From NCBI RefSeq assembly GCF_013744875.1, contig NZ_CP059399.1:2542001-2606000 (forward strand): a DNA stretch of 64,000 nucleotides. Direction: 5' to 3'. Position numbers and translations under genes: made by a program. Positions 48,374 to 58,193 of the stretch are shown piece by piece (within the stretch, counting starts at the first letter, position 1; each line of letters begins with the position of its first letter). The DNA is from Nocardia huaxiensis (GTDB lineage: Bacteria > Actinomycetota > Actinomycetes > Mycobacteriales > Mycobacteriaceae). The notes under the pieces were generated by a model. The model was not told where the DNA came from, ran no database searches, and saw only the letters and a list, made by a program, of their open reading frames with translations.

Positions 48374-48778
48374 CTACTTGCGCCACCACGAGGTCCACCG
48401 TCTGCTGTCGAACGAATCTTGGCGCATTCCGAACGAACTCATCCCGCGCAGCAGGTCGTTCTCGGGTCGCTGATTCGCCGCGGCGGACGGCGACGGATTG
48501 TTCTGTGCGCCGGGCAGTTCCGAGAGCGGAATCCGGCTGAGCGTGTCGTGCAGCCGCAGCGGCGCGGTGATGTGCTCGGACTGGCGCAGCGCGATGCGCG
48601 CCTGCTCCTGCGCGTGCACCTCGGCGGCGCATTCGCGGCACTGGGAAAGATGCTGGGCGGCGCGCAGATACGCGTTCATGCGCAGCTCGCCGTCCACATA
48701 GGCGGCGATGGCCTCACTGGCCAGATGCTCGGTCGGGGCGAATCGCGGGGGACGATGCGTTCTGTCCTCGCCACTCAT
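48374..48778 (-). CDS. rseA: Anti-sigma-E factor RseA
   Basis: A 134-aa zinc-binding anti-sigma factor. The ZAS motif is visible: His43-x3-Cys47-x2-Cys50 (AQHLSQCRECAAEV), preceded by the SEAIAAYVDGELRMN helix. In mycobacteria RseA binds SigE and releases it when its cysteines are oxidised or when it is phosphorylated and degraded. No TM helix, as for Rv1222. ATG 48778 is chosen for the fit to the family's short N-terminus; the frame is open to 48853, overlapping sigE. It is 71 bp after sigE. Confidence 0.92.
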   Translation of the reverse strand: MSGEDRTHRPPRFAPTEHLASEAIAAYVDGELRMNAYLRAAQHLSQCRECAAEVHAQEQARIALRQSEHITAPLRLHDTLSRIPLSELPGAQNNPSPSAAANQRPENDLLRGMSSFGMRQDSFDSRRWTSWWRK

Positions 48779-48849
48779 ACGGTGCACACCCTTCCGGACG
48801 ACCTCGGCTGCATCGGGACGACGGGTGTGCGGGCGCACGGCCCGCACGC

Positions 48850-49518
48850 TCACCCGACCTTTTCGGCGGCGGCGACGCGCCGCTCCACACCATTATGCTC
48901 GAGGTGCTCGCGCAGTGCCTGACGTCCTCGGTGGATGCGGCTGCGCACGGTGCCCAGTTTGACGCCGAGCGTCGCGCCGATCTCCTCGTACGACAGACCT
49001 TCGATGTCACAGAGCACCACGGCGGCGCGGAACTCCGGAGCCAGCGAGTCCAGCGCGGTCTGCAGATCCGGGTCCAGATTCGCGTTGTGGTACGCCTGCT
49101 CGGGGCTCGGGCCGTCCGCGGGAACGCGGTCGTAGTCCTCGGGCAGCGCCTCCATGCGAATGCGATTGCGGCGGCGGACCATATCGAGGAAGAGGTTCGT
49201 GGTGATGCGGTGCAACCAGCCCTCGAAGGTGCCCGGCTGATAGTTCGACAGCGAGCGGAACACCCGGATGAAGGTTTCCTGGGTCAGATCCTCGGCGTCC
49301 TGCTGATCGCCGGTGAGACGGTAGGCCAGCCGGTACACGCGGTCGGCGTGCTCGCGGACCAGCTCGTCCCAGGACGGCATCATGGTGCGGTCACCGGTCG
49401 CGTCGAAGGCGGCCGTGCCGCTGAGGGCATCGTCATCGGAGTCGTCGACCAGCGAGGTGTCGCTGTCCAGGGCGAATTCCGGATTCAGGGTGGCGGGTTC
49501 ACGCGCCGCGTCGACCAT
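48850..49518 (-). CDS. sigE: ECF sigma factor SigE
   Basis: A 222-aa ECF sigma factor. Region 2 has [27 protein letters not shown] and [17 protein letters not shown]; region 4 has [44 protein letters not shown]. It directs the envelope-stress regulon, including its own operon partners. ATG 49518 is the best start; AGGAGG lies 13 nt upstream. M. tuberculosis SigE has several alternative starts, so longer forms are possible. A candidate ECF promoter is at 49566-49594. Confidence 0.95.
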   Translation of the reverse strand: MVDAAREPATLNPEFALDSDTSLVDDSDDDALSGTAAFDATGDRTMMPSWDELVREHADRVYRLAYRLTGDQQDAEDLTQETFIRVFRSLSNYQPGTFEGWLHRITTNLFLDMVRRRNRIRMEALPEDYDRVPADGPSPEQAYHNANLDPDLQTALDSLAPEFRAAVVLCDIEGLSYEEIGATLGVKLGTVRSRIHRGRQALREHLEHNGVERRVAAAEKVG

Positions 49519-49565
49519 GTGGATGGGGTGACCTCCTACTCGGGACCGTGGCCTCGGTGTCGTAT

Positions 49566-49594
49566 ACAACCGACCTGGTGGGTCAGGTGTTCCC
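49566..49594 (-). promoter_or_regulatory. Candidate ECF-type promoter for sigE
   Basis: On the minus strand GGGAAC (49589-49594), 17 bp, then GGTTGT (49566-49571) resembles GGAAC-N17-GTT of SigE/SigH promoters. It would start a transcript about 40 nt before ATG 49518, giving stress-dependent or autoregulated expression. Confidence 0.5.
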
Positions 49595-49752
49595 GATACC
49601 GGGACCGCCGGTCGATGGCCTGGCGTAGGCAATACTTTCGTCGGTCCTGATGTGGTCGCCGTATGGGGAGGCTGAGGGACACCTGAGAAAAATCGCCACA
49701 CCGGCCGGTCACCGCCGGGCCATACCGGCCTGTCGCCATTAGCCTCATAGCC

Positions 49753-50400
49753 GTGAGCCAGACTCCCGCGGCATCGAACCTGCAGCGCAACCTCGCCTAC
49801 GTGGAGGAATCCGTCGCCGAGGACGAGATTCTCGTCGCCGCGCGCGAACGGGCCCTCGAACTCGGGGCCGCGCCGATACCACCGTCGGTAGGCGCACTTC
49901 TCAGTATGTACGCGCAATTGCTGAGTGCGCGAGCCGTGGTCGAGGTGGGGACCGGGGCCGGGATCAGCGGGCTGTGGCTGCTGGACGGCATGCGCGAGGA
50001 CGGCACGCTCACCACCATCGACTCAGAACCCGAACATCAGCGGGCGGCGCGGGAGGCGTTCCGGTCCGCGGACATCGCGCCGGCACGCACCCGGCTGATC
50101 AACGGCCGGGCGCTGGATGTGTTGCCGCGCTTGGCCGATGGGGCCTACGACCTGGTGTTCATCGACGCCGCGCCGCTGGAGCACCCGCAGTACGTGGCGC
50201 AGGCCGTGCGGCTGCTGCGCGAGGGCGGGGCGATCCTGCTGCACAACGCATTACTGGGCGGGCGGGTGCCGGACCCGGCGCAACGCGACCCGCAGACGCA
50301 GGCGGTGCGCGCGGCCACGCGGGCCATCGCCGAGGACCCGGATCTGACCAGCGTGCTGATTCCGGTGGGCGACGGGCTGCTCTGCGCCTCGCGCGGCTGA
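49753..50400 (+). CDS. O-methyltransferase (Rv1220c-like)
   Basis: A 215-aa SAM-dependent methyltransferase of the class I caffeoyl-CoA/catechol type. The SAM-binding loop is [19 protein letters not shown], followed by [18 protein letters not shown] and [23 protein letters not shown]. The divergent position from sigE equals Rv1220c. GTG 49753 has TAGCCT 7 nt upstream, so it is probably leaderless and uses the region shared with sigE. The acceptor is unknown. Confidence 0.88.
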   Translation: MSQTPAASNLQRNLAYVEESVAEDEILVAARERALELGAAPIPPSVGALLSMYAQLLSARAVVEVGTGAGISGLWLLDGMREDGTLTTIDSEPEHQRAAREAFRSADIAPARTRLINGRALDVLPRLADGAYDLVFIDAAPLEHPQYVAQAVRLLREGGAILLHNALLGGRVPDPAQRDPQTQAVRAATRAIAEDPDLTSVLIPVGDGLLCASRG

Positions 50401-50509
50401 TCGCGAAAGGTATTCCTTTGGCGCACCGTAGTTTTCGTGCGCGGTGGTTCGGGGGTCGTGCTGTGGGTATAGCGAGGCGAAATGCCGAGCGATTGAGAAG
50501 GACCGACCC

Positions 50510-51316
50510 ATGGGAGTCACCGACCGCATTGTGAACGCCGCCTTCGCCGCCACGGCGCGGGTGCGGCGCAACCGGGTGTTCCATCCGGCCGGACTGCCGC
50601 TGACCGGGGTGCTGCACGCGGTGGACGGCGAATACAAACAGCTCATCGGAAGCACGGATCGTCCTGTGCTGGCCCGCATTTCGAAGGGCGCCGGGCTGCC
50701 GGGACCGCTGCCCGACGTGCTCGGGCTGGCGATCCGGGTGCTCGACCGGCACGAGCGGCCATGGGATCTGGCCCTGGCCACCACCGGCACCGGACGCTGG
50801 GGGCGGCTGGTGATCGCGCCCGGCGGCGGCTGGGGGCGGGCCCGGTACGGCAGCCTCATGCCCTATCGATTCGAGGGCGGGCCGGCGGAGTGGATCGTGG
50901 CCGAACCCGATGCCGCGCAACCGGATTCGACCTCCCTCGACGATCTGTCGCGGTATCTGACCAAGCAGCGACGGCTGGGCTTCGTGCTGAAGGCCGTGCC
51001 GTGGAACGGTCCCGCCCGTGTGCTGGCCGAGATCAGCGTGGCCGAACCGGAGATCGGCGAGCACGCCGCGCCCGGCTTCTTCGATCCGGTGCGCAATATG
51101 CCGCCCGAGGTGGAGTTGCTGCCCAAGCCCGTTGCGGCGCTGCGGGAATGGGCCTATGCGGGGAGCCGGCGCGGACGGCGGGAATCGGAGGCCGTGGCGA
51201 CCGAGGGGGTGGCGGGCTTCCAGGGGATGGAGCAGCCGGATTCGGGGCAGCCGCACCCCGATGCTGTCCGGCCGGTGAACCCTGATCCCGAGCGGCCGGA
51301 CCCTGGACCGCGCTGA
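50510..51316 (+). CDS. Uncharacterised protein with catalase-like fold segments
   Basis: A 268-aa protein. RVFHPAGLPLTGVLHAV, GLPGPLPDVLGLAIRVLD and the C-terminal FDPVRNMPPEVELLPKPVAALREWAY resemble catalase-superfamily proteins of actinobacteria, but the heme-ligand region cannot be confirmed by eye. An Asp/Pro-rich tail follows residue 235. ATG 50510 follows AAGGA. An intrinsic terminator (51349) separates it from the RaaS-like regulator. Function unknown; peroxidase activity is only a possibility. Confidence 0.65.
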   Translation: MGVTDRIVNAAFAATARVRRNRVFHPAGLPLTGVLHAVDGEYKQLIGSTDRPVLARISKGAGLPGPLPDVLGLAIRVLDRHERPWDLALATTGTGRWGRLVIAPGGGWGRARYGSLMPYRFEGGPAEWIVAEPDAAQPDSTSLDDLSRYLTKQRRLGFVLKAVPWNGPARVLAEISVAEPEIGEHAAPGFFDPVRNMPPEVELLPKPVAALREWAYAGSRRGRRESEAVATEGVAGFQGMEQPDSGQPHPDAVRPVNPDPERPDPGPR

Positions 51317-51348
51317 CTTCTGCTAAGGGGAACTCTGCAGGGAGGCGC

Positions 51349-51388
51349 AATTCCCTGTGCGGACTATCCGCGCAGGGAATTTGTTTTG
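51349..51388 (+). terminator. Intrinsic terminator before the RaaS-like gene
   Basis: AATTCCCTGTGCGG, loop actat, then its complement (one G-T pair) form a 14-bp stem followed by TTGTTTTG. A strong rho-independent terminator. Confidence 0.9.
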
Positions 51389-51459
51389 CCTGGTCGCAGC
51401 GCCGGAGTGGGTCTTCACAACTTCGCAGGAGGGTTGGCGCAGAGGCTCTTGCGATCTCG

Positions 51460-51495
51460 TTGAACGACTGTTTAAGCTATTGAACATGCGTTCAA
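51460..51495 (+). promoter_or_regulatory. Twin operator over a leaderless promoter and start codon
   Basis: Two dyads lie 20 bp apart: TTGAAC-gact-GTTTAA (51460-51475) and TTGAAC-atgc-GTTCAA (51480-51495). They overlap a -10 box TAAGCT (51473-51478) with TTGCGA 18 bp upstream. The second dyad covers the ATG at 51486 itself. Autorepression by the TetR gene product is the simple reading. Confidence 0.7.
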
Positions 51496-52115
51496 CCTCC
51501 GACGATCTGACGACCCGGGCGAGGATTCGCGATGCGGCCATCGCCGTATTCGGGGATCAAGGGTTCGGGGTGGGAGTCCGCGCCATCGCCGCCGCGGCCG
51601 GGGTCTCGCCCGGGCTCGTCATCCACCACTTCGGTTCCAAGGACGGCCTGCGCCAAGCCTGCGACGACCATGTGCGCGAAGGCATCCGGACCGCCAAGGT
51701 GCAATACGTGCAGAACCCGTCACCCAACGGGCTGCTGCACGCGCTGGCCGAGATCGAGGACTTCGCGCCGCACATGGCCTATCTCATGCGCAGCTTCCAG
51801 TCCGGCGGGCCGCTCATGCTCAGCTTCTACGAGCACATGATCGAGGACATCGAACAGTATCTGGCGGTCGGCATCGCGGCCGGCTCGCTGCGCGCACCGC
51901 GCGACCTGAAGGCCACGGCGCGTTACCTCGCGACCACCAACGGCGGTGGGATGATGCTGTTCCTGCAGCTGTACGCGGCGCGGCACGAGGGCCCCATGGA
52001 CTTCCGGAAAGCCCTGCGCGAGTACGCCGACCAGATGATGCTGCCCGCCCTGGAGCTCTACACCCACGGCATGCTCACCGATTCCACAGCTCTCGACACC
52101 CTCACCCAACAGTAG
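51486..52115 (+). CDS. TetR regulator of ABC exporter (RaaS-like, Rv1219c position)
   Basis: A 209-aa TetR-family repressor. [48 protein letters not shown]. The C-terminal domain is helical, with [19 protein letters not shown]. It lies 26 bp before an ABC ATPase-permease pair, the same order as RaaS (Rv1219c), Rv1218c and Rv1217c, where the regulator controls drug efflux and long-term survival. ATG 51486 is 7 nt after the -10 TAAGCT, and no Shine-Dalgarno precedes it. Twin operators overlap the start. Confidence 0.9.
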   Translation: MRSTSDDLTTRARIRDAAIAVFGDQGFGVGVRAIAAAAGVSPGLVIHHFGSKDGLRQACDDHVREGIRTAKVQYVQNPSPNGLLHALAEIEDFAPHMAYLMRSFQSGGPLMLSFYEHMIEDIEQYLAVGIAAGSLRAPRDLKATARYLATTNGGGMMLFLQLYAARHEGPMDFRKALREYADQMMLPALELYTHGMLTDSTALDTLTQQ

Positions 52116-52141
52116 AAATCGTTTTCCTCCAAGGAGATTCG

Positions 52142-53098
52142 ATGAATGCCCTGAACCATCCCGCGATCGAAGTCCGGGATCTGCACAAACACTTCGGGCG
52201 GGTGCACGCCCTCGACGGTCTCGACCTCGAGGTCGCCGAGGGTGAGGTGCACGGCTTCCTCGGCCCCAATGGCGCGGGGAAGTCCACCACCATTCGCGTT
52301 CTGCTCGGCATCCTCGCGCGCACTTCCGGCGACGCCCGGGTGCTGGGCCGCGATCCGTGGACCGACGCGGTCGATCTGCACCGCGAAATCGCCTATGTGC
52401 CAGGAGATGTCACGCTCTGGCCATCGCTGTCCGGCGGTGAGGTGATCGACCTGCTCGGGCGCATGCGCGGCGGCCTGAACAACGAACGGCGGGCCGAACT
52501 CATCGACCGGTTCGAACTCGATCCGAAGAAGAAGGCGCGCACCTACTCCAAGGGCAATCGGCAGAAGGTGGCGCTGGTGTCGGCGTTCTCGTCGAACGCG
52601 CGGCTGCTGCTGCTCGACGAGCCGACCTCCGGACTGGATCCGCTCATGGAACAGGTGTTCAACGAATGCGTGGCCGAGGCGTCGGCGCGCGGGTGCACCG
52701 TGCTGCTGTCCAGCCACATCCTGTCGGAGGTGGAGCGACTGTGCCGGCGCGTCACCATCATTCGCTCCGGGCGCACCGTGGAATCCGGCACGCTCGCCCA
52801 GATGCGGCACCTGAGCCGCACCTCCATCACCGCCGAAATGACCGGGGACCCAGGCGATCTCAGCCGGATTCCGGGAGTCGCCGATATCACCGTCGAGGAC
52901 CACACGCTGCACTGCCAGGTGGACGCCGAACACCTCGGCGAGCTCATCCGCGTACTCGGCGACGCCGGGGTGCGCAGCCTGGTCAGCCAGCCGCCCACGC
53001 TGGAAGAGCTGTTCCTGCGCCACTATTCGATCAATGGCGACGGTGAGCCGGCAGCCTCCGGCGCGCCGGGCAAGCATCGGGAGAAGGTCGCGAAATGA
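52142..53098 (+). CDS. ABC exporter ATP-binding protein (Rv1218c-like)
   Basis: A 318-aa ABC ATPase. Walker A is [10 protein letters not shown], the signature region is [15 protein letters not shown] and Walker B is [12 protein letters not shown], followed by the switch His in [13 protein letters not shown]. The C-terminal extension (about 220-318) is typical of drug-export DrrA-type subunits. CAAGGAG precedes the ATG. It overlaps the permease gene by 4 bp. In M. tuberculosis the homologous pair exports several compounds. Co-transcribed with the TetR gene. Confidence 0.93.
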   Translation: MNALNHPAIEVRDLHKHFGRVHALDGLDLEVAEGEVHGFLGPNGAGKSTTIRVLLGILARTSGDARVLGRDPWTDAVDLHREIAYVPGDVTLWPSLSGGEVIDLLGRMRGGLNNERRAELIDRFELDPKKKARTYSKGNRQKVALVSAFSSNARLLLLDEPTSGLDPLMEQVFNECVAEASARGCTVLLSSHILSEVERLCRRVTIIRSGRTVESGTLAQMRHLSRTSITAEMTGDPGDLSRIPGVADITVEDHTLHCQVDAEHLGELIRVLGDAGVRSLVSQPPTLEELFLRHYSINGDGEPAASGAPGKHREKVAK

Positions 53099-54741
53099 CC
53101 GCCATCACCGCACCGCGCGCCCTCGAATCACCCTTCCGTACCGAGGATTTCACCGGCACCGGGCAGATGCTGCGGCTGTACCTGCGGCGCGACCGCATTG
53201 TGCTGCCGTTGTGGATCCTGGTGCTGTCCCTGCCGCTGGGCAGCGTGTACATCGACGCCACCGCCGACGTGTACCCGACGGCCGCCGACCGCGCCGGGAT
53301 GGTGGCCTCCATCCTGGCCAGCCCGGCCCAGCTCGCCTACTACGGGCCGGTCTACAACGACAGCGTCGGCGCGACCGGGATCTGGAAGGCGGGGATGTTC
53401 TACACGCTCATCGCCGTCGCCACCATCCTCACCGTCATCCGGCACACCCGCGCCGATGAGGAAAGCGGCCGTGAGGAATTGGTCGCCTCCACCCGGATCG
53501 GGCGCTACGCCGGGCTGACGGCCGCGCTGCTGCTCACCTACGGGGCCGCTCTGCTCACCGGGCTCATCGCCTTCGCGGGCATTGCCGGAACCGGTGTGCC
53601 GAGCGCGGGCGGGCTCGCCTTCGGGCTGGCGCTGGCCGGATCGGGCATCGTCTTCGGCTCGGTCGCGGCCGTCGCGGCGCAGCTGTCCGCGGGTGCGCGG
53701 ACGGCACGCGGCATCGCTTTCGCGGTCCTCGGGGCCACCTTCACCCTGCGCGCGATCGGCGACGCGCAGGCCGGGGACGGGCCGACCAACCCGCTCACCT
53801 GGATGGCGCCGCAGGGCTGGTCGTTGCAGGTGCGGCCGTTCGCGGGGGATCACTTCGCGGTCTTGCTGCTGCACCTGCTCACCGCGACCATGCTGACCGC
53901 ACTCGCGTACTGGCTGCTGCGGCACCGGGATATGGGCGCGGGCCTGATCGCCGAGCGGGCCGGTGCGGCTGCCGCCGGACCCGCGCTGAGCGGTCCGTTC
54001 GGACTGGCGTGGCGGTTGCAGCGCGGCGCCCTGCTGGCCTGGATCGCGGCGCTCGGCCTGTACGGGCTGCTCATCGGCAGTGTCACCCACGGCATCGGCG
54101 ATCAGCTCGGCAGTAATGAGACCGTGCGTGAACTGATCACCCGCATGGGCGGGTCGGCGTCGCTGGAGAATTCGATGATCAGCTACGCCTTCACCATGGT
54201 CGGCATGGCCGCGGCCGCGTACGCCATCTCGGCGGCGCTGCGGCTGCACGCCGAGGAGGACAGCCAGCGCACCGAGGCCGTGCTCACCGGTGCGGTGGGC
54301 CGAATCCGCTGGGCGGCATCACATCTGGTGTTCGCACTGGGCGGTCCGGCACTGGCGCTGACCATCTCCGGGCTGCTGGGCGGACTGGTCTACGGGCGCG
54401 CCACCGGCGATATCGGCGGCAAGCTGCCCGACGTGCTGGGCGCGGCGCTGGTGCAGGTGCCGGCCGTATGGGTCTTCGCCGGAATCACCGTCCTGCTGTT
54501 CGGTCTGCTGCCGCGCTGGACCCCGGTGGCCTGGGGCGTCCTCGCCACGGCCGTCGCCGTCTCCCTGCTCGGAGCGATATCCGGTATGCCGCAATGGTTC
54601 CGCGATCTCAACCCGTTCGAGCACGCGCCCAAGATTCCGGGCGCGGAATTCACCGCCACACCCCTGGTGATCCTGCTCATGGTGGACGTCGCATTGATTG
54701 CCGTGGGGCTCATGGCTTTCCGGCGGCGCGACCTGCGCTGA
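53095..54741 (+). CDS. ABC exporter permease (Rv1217c/tetronasin-type)
   Basis: A 548-aa permease with about 12 TM helices in two similar halves, the layout of tetronasin/anthracycline-type exporters. Segments such as [26 protein letters not shown] and [14 protein letters not shown] are clear TM helices; the long loop [19 protein letters not shown] and its second-half copy [20 protein letters not shown] are family markers. It overlaps the ATPase by 4 bp. A 14-bp-stem hairpin (54756) ends the operon. Substrates are probably hydrophobic drugs or ionophores. Confidence 0.92.
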   Translation: MTAITAPRALESPFRTEDFTGTGQMLRLYLRRDRIVLPLWILVLSLPLGSVYIDATADVYPTAADRAGMVASILASPAQLAYYGPVYNDSVGATGIWKAGMFYTLIAVATILTVIRHTRADEESGREELVASTRIGRYAGLTAALLLTYGAALLTGLIAFAGIAGTGVPSAGGLAFGLALAGSGIVFGSVAAVAAQLSAGARTARGIAFAVLGATFTLRAIGDAQAGDGPTNPLTWMAPQGWSLQVRPFAGDHFAVLLLHLLTATMLTALAYWLLRHRDMGAGLIAERAGAAAAGPALSGPFGLAWRLQRGALLAWIAALGLYGLLIGSVTHGIGDQLGSNETVRELITRMGGSASLENSMISYAFTMVGMAAAAYAISAALRLHAEEDSQRTEAVLTGAVGRIRWAASHLVFALGGPALALTISGLLGGLVYGRATGDIGGKLPDVLGAALVQVPAVWVFAGITVLLFGLLPRWTPVAWGVLATAVAVSLLGAISGMPQWFRDLNPFEHAPKIPGAEFTATPLVILLMVDVALIAVGLMAFRRRDLR

Positions 54742-54755
54742 TTCGCCACACCAAG

Positions 54756-54787
54756 ATCGAGGGTGCCGCTGCGGCGGCACCCTCGAT
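54756..54787 (+). terminator. Hairpin terminator after ABC exporter operon
   Basis: Perfect 14-bp stem (ATCGAGGGTGCCGC and complement) with loop TGCG, 14 bp after the permease stop codon. No T-run. Confidence 0.8.
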
Positions 54788-54885
54788 GCCATTTCAGGGC
54801 AGGGGTAAGGCAGGGGTAAGGGCTGGATTCCGGCCGGTTTCGGGTGGTACACGAAGAAGGGGAACGATTTTCGAGGAGGTGGGCG

Positions 54886-55110
54886 ATGTACGAGGGTCTG
54901 GTACTCGGCGCGCATCTGCCGACAGGATGGCTCTGGCCGGCCCTGATACTCATCGGGCTCATACTTTCCGCCGGGCTCCTGGTATTGCTGCTGGTCAGCG
55001 GCGCACGCTTCGACGAACCGTCGTATACGCCGCCATCCACACCGGGACCGTGCGAACCCTTCTGCACCCTGCGCAACACCGCGCCGGTGAACCCCGCCTA
55101 CGCCGGCTGA
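54886..55110 (+). CDS. Small single-TM protein
   Basis: A 74-aa protein with one strong TM helix (GWLWPALILIGLILSAGLLVLLLV, about 14-38 in pieces) and a Pro-rich C-terminal tail with two Cys residues (PGPCEPFCTL). ATG 54886 is 7 nt after GAGGAGG, an excellent Shine-Dalgarno, which supports it as a real gene. The hypothetical gene 55176 follows. Family unknown; it may be a small membrane subunit or regulator. Confidence 0.65.
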   Translation: MYEGLVLGAHLPTGWLWPALILIGLILSAGLLVLLLVSGARFDEPSYTPPSTPGPCEPFCTLRNTAPVNPAYAG

Positions 55111-55175
55111 GCAGGATTACCGGGCTGCCGGGACGGGCACTCCAGGGACAGAGTTCGACGATCGAAGGTTTTCCC

Positions 55176-55595
55176 ATGGGGCAGCGCGTTCCGGCCGTGG
55201 TGGGCTTGTATTTCCGCGAATCCGGGCAGTGGCGCCGGATCGCCGAATTCCGGCTGACCGCCGCGGGACAGGCGACCTTCCGGGCCGTCGATCCGGTCGA
55301 GGGACTGGTGGCGCGGGTCTGGTACCACCAGGGGGTCGACCTCCTGGACGCCGACCGCACCGTCCACCCGGAGGACGGACCGGAGTTCCTGCGAGCCCTG
55401 TTGCAGCCCTTCGGATTCCGTGACTATCGGTTCCAGGACGACACCGCCGTGGCCGGACACAACGGAAATCACCCGGCACCCGGTGGGATTGCCCGCGCCA
55501 CAGACGATTCCGACTGCTCGTGCACGGAGCAACCGCAGGACGGCGACCGGCCCGCGGCGTGGCGCATGCTCGACGCGGGCATCGTCCGCTTCTGA
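55176..55595 (+). CDS. Hypothetical protein
   Basis: A 139-aa protein: VVGLYFRESGQWRRIAEFRL then a beta-rich AGQATFRAVDPVEGLVARVWY, so probably an alpha+beta fold. The C-terminal 40 residues are polar with CSC and Asp/Pro-rich segments. AAGG precedes ATG 55176. Codon-position composition looks coding. It ends 1 bp before the stop of the convergent lipoprotein gene. No family recognised. Confidence 0.6.
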   Translation: MGQRVPAVVGLYFRESGQWRRIAEFRLTAAGQATFRAVDPVEGLVARVWYHQGVDLLDADRTVHPEDGPEFLRALLQPFGFRDYRFQDDTAVAGHNGNHPAPGGIARATDDSDCSCTEQPQDGDRPAAWRMLDAGIVRF

Positions 55596-55596
55596 A

Positions 55597-56787
55597 CTAC
55601 AGGCTGTTGGCCAATAGCGCGTACTGCGCGGTCGCCAGCTTGTGCGCGTCGGCTTCGTTGTCCGCGTTCACGACTCCCACATAGCGTTTGTAGACCACCC
55701 AGCAGCGGTACGCCGTGCCCTTGCTGTTGTGCACGCACTTGGAATCCGGCACGCCGGAGGGCGCGGAACCGTTCTCGACACCCTCCAGGATCGCGATGAG
55801 CCCGCTCACCAGTTCATTGCCCGCCTTGGCATCCCGGGTCCGGAACAGGTACCCGTCGCCCGCATTGGCCATCTGATCCATGCCGGTGCTGTCCACCAGC
55901 CGCTGCCGCACCCCTTGATCATTGGCGGCGTGCACCAGCATGTTCGGCCCGAAATACCCGAACTTGTCCGGATCGGGGGTGCTGTCGTCGCGGCTGTCCA
56001 CCAGCGTGCGCGCCAGCATCCGATCCGGATCGAACGGCAGCTTGGCGATGGCGTCCGCCGGTGTCGCCCGGAACGCGTCCACCGCCGGCACCTCGGCGTC
56101 CAGGCCCTTCTTGACCAGCGACATCAGTTCCGTCTGATCGGGTTTGGTGCGCACGATGAACATGGAGATGACGAATTCCTTGCGCGGCATGGCCACCCCG
56201 ATGGTCGGCACCGTGGGCCGCCAGTGGATGAGCGCGTCCGGATACTCGGCCAGCGTCAGCTTGCGGTTCTGATCCAGCGCCACATTGAAATCCGCGTCCG
56301 CGATCTCACGCGCCGCCAGCTTCGCCGCATCCTCGGACGGGAAGCGCAGCAGCCGGATGGTCATGGTGGTGGCGGTCGGATCCACCTTGTCCTCGCCGAC
56401 ATCCGGCTTGTCCGCTCCGCTGGTGGCGAACCCGACGATGAATCCGCGGTTCTGCAGAATGGGTTTCGCCGTCGAGGACAGATGACTGACGTCGATCACC
56501 TCGTCGACACTCTTCAGCACGATCCCGCCGCGCCCGACCTTCAGACTCGGCTCGGCCCGCACGGTCGGCACCACGGCATCGGCCATGCGCATGCCCTCCA
56601 GCACGGTGCCGCCGCCATTGGCATTGCGATCGTAGGTGTATCTGTTCACCGGATAGCTGCTGGAATCCAGTGTGCGCACATCGATTTCCCCGGCCACCGG
56701 CGTCCCGGACTGGGCGCATCCGGCCACCAGGGCCCCGACCAGGGCCAGGCAACCGACGGTGACGACAACTCTTGCGGTGCGGATCAT
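55597..56787 (-). CDS. Nocardial lipoprotein (DUF7373-like)
   Basis: A 396-aa lipoprotein. MIRTARVVVTVGCLALVGALVAGCAQSG gives a standard signal peptide with lipidated Cys in LVAGC. The remainder is globular, with TLDSSSYPVNRYTYDRNA at the start of the mature chain and the Cys pair in SKCVHNSKGTAYRCWVVYKRYVGV near the end, which may be a disulfide. Similar proteins are abundant in Nocardia (DUF7373 type, from memory). GGGAGGGA precedes the ATG. It lies downstream of glgC on the same strand, 86 bp apart. Function unknown. Confidence 0.78.
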   Translation of the reverse strand: MIRTARVVVTVGCLALVGALVAGCAQSGTPVAGEIDVRTLDSSSYPVNRYTYDRNANGGGTVLEGMRMADAVVPTVRAEPSLKVGRGGIVLKSVDEVIDVSHLSSTAKPILQNRGFIVGFATSGADKPDVGEDKVDPTATTMTIRLLRFPSEDAAKLAAREIADADFNVALDQNRKLTLAEYPDALIHWRPTVPTIGVAMPRKEFVISMFIVRTKPDQTELMSLVKKGLDAEVPAVDAFRATPADAIAKLPFDPDRMLARTLVDSRDDSTPDPDKFGYFGPNMLVHAANDQGVRQRLVDSTGMDQMANAGDGYLFRTRDAKAGNELVSGLIAILEGVENGSAPSGVPDSKCVHNSKGTAYRCWVVYKRYVGVVNADNEADAHKLATAQYALLANSL

Positions 56788-56873
56788 GACGTTCCCTCCC
56801 GCGCGCGGTACGGCGACGCTCTCCCCGATTCTCGGACCGGCGGCGGCGACTGTCCAGGGCTATTGCGCGACAC

Positions 56874-58088
56874 TCACACCCACACGCCCTTTCCGACCGT
56901 CACCACCCCGCCATTGCTCACCGCGAAGCGGTCCCGGTCGCGTTCGAGATCGACTCCGATGATCTCGCCCTCGGTGACGATCACGTTCTTGTCGAGGATG
57001 GCATGCCGCACCACCGCGCCGCGGCCGATGCGCACGCCCGGCATGAGGACACTGCCCTCGACGGTCGCGCCGTCCTCGACCATCACATTGGAGAACAGGA
57101 CCGAATTGCGGACGGTCGCGGCGGACAGGATGCTGCCCGCGCCGACAATGGACTCCTGGGCCAGGCCGCCGCGGCCGAACTTGGCGGGCGGCAGGTTCTC
57201 GGCGGCGCCGCGAATCGGCCAGTGCCGGTTGTAGAGATCGAAGACCGGGTCCACCGACACCAGATCCATGTGGGCCTCGTAGAAGGCGTCCAGGGTGCCG
57301 ACATCGCGCCAGTAGCCGCGGCTGCGGTCGGTGGCGCCGGGGACCTCGTTGCGGGAGAAGTCGTAGACCGCGGCCTTACCCTCGCGCACCAGGCCGGGGA
57401 TGATGTCACCGCCCATATCGTGATCGGAATCGCCGTTGTCGGCGTCGGCGCGGATGGCGTCCACCAGGACCTTGGTGGAGAAGACGTAGTTGCCCATGGA
57501 CGCGAAGGTGGAATTCGGGTCGTCGGGTGTGCCGGGCGGATGCGCCGGTTTCTCCAGAAAGCCGATGATGCGGCCGGATTCGTCGGAATCGATACAGCCG
57601 AAGGCGCTGGCGGTGCTGCGCGGCACCCGAATGCCCGCGACCGTCACCCCCGCACCGGATTCGATGTGCGCGGCCACCATCTGCTCCGGATCCATGCGGT
57701 ACACGTGGTCCGCGCCGAAGACCACGATGTACTCCGGGTCCTCGTCGTAGATCAGATTGAGCGACTGCATGATCGCGTCCGCGCTGCCGGTGTACCAGCG
57801 CGGGCCCAGCCGCTGCTGCGCCGGCACCGGGGTGATGTACTCGCCGCCGAAACCCGACAGTCGCCAGGTCTGCGAGATGTGCCGGTCCAGCGAATGCGAC
57901 TTGTACTGGGTGAGAACACAGATCCGCAGGTAGCCGGCATTCACCAGATTCGAGAGCACGAAATCCACCAGCCGGTACGCCCCGCCGAACGGAACAGCCG
58001 GCTTGGCACGGTCCTTGGTCAAGGGAAACAGTCGCTTGCCCTCGCCACCGGCGAGCACGATCCCGAGTACGTGCGGCTGGCTCCTCAC
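56874..58088 (-). CDS. glgC: Glucose-1-phosphate adenylyltransferase GlgC
   Basis: GlgC makes ADP-glucose for glycogen and maltose-1-phosphate synthesis. The 404-aa protein equals the M. tuberculosis length. [21 protein letters not shown] is the nucleotide site (shown in part), [10 protein letters not shown] the catalytic Asp loop, and the C-terminal domain is a left-handed beta-helix ([15 protein letters not shown]). GTG 58088 has TAGGTT 7 nt upstream on its strand, so it is leaderless and divergent from glgM, which is also leaderless. The frame is open to 59207, which is not the gene. Confidence 0.97.
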   Translation of the reverse strand: MRSQPHVLGIVLAGGEGKRLFPLTKDRAKPAVPFGGAYRLVDFVLSNLVNAGYLRICVLTQYKSHSLDRHISQTWRLSGFGGEYITPVPAQQRLGPRWYTGSADAIMQSLNLIYDEDPEYIVVFGADHVYRMDPEQMVAAHIESGAGVTVAGIRVPRSTASAFGCIDSDESGRIIGFLEKPAHPPGTPDDPNSTFASMGNYVFSTKVLVDAIRADADNGDSDHDMGGDIIPGLVREGKAAVYDFSRNEVPGATDRSRGYWRDVGTLDAFYEAHMDLVSVDPVFDLYNRHWPIRGAAENLPPAKFGRGGLAQESIVGAGSILSAATVRNSVLFSNVMVEDGATVEGSVLMPGVRIGRGAVVRHAILDKNVIVTEGEIIGVDLERDRDRFAVSNGGVVTVGKGVWV

Positions 58089-58181
58089 ACCCGTCAACCT
58101 ACCGGGTGCGGGAGAACATCCGATGTCTGCCATCTTCCGTGTTGATAGCGGTGCTGGTTGGTCCCGCCTGGGACGACCGTC

Positions 58182-58187
58182 TACTTT
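58182..58187 (+). promoter_or_regulatory. -10 box of leaderless glgM promoter
   Basis: TACTTT lies 6 nt before the GTG start of glgM (58194), with no Shine-Dalgarno. The mirror-image box for glgC (TAGGTT, 58096-58101, minus strand) is 7 nt before its GTG. Confidence 0.65.
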
Positions 58188-58193
58188 GGACCA

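Noticed and set aside
54798..54819. Tandem 11-bp repeat GGCAGGGGTAA x2
   Set aside because: Two copies only, no spacers; not a CRISPR or known repeat, probably slippage.
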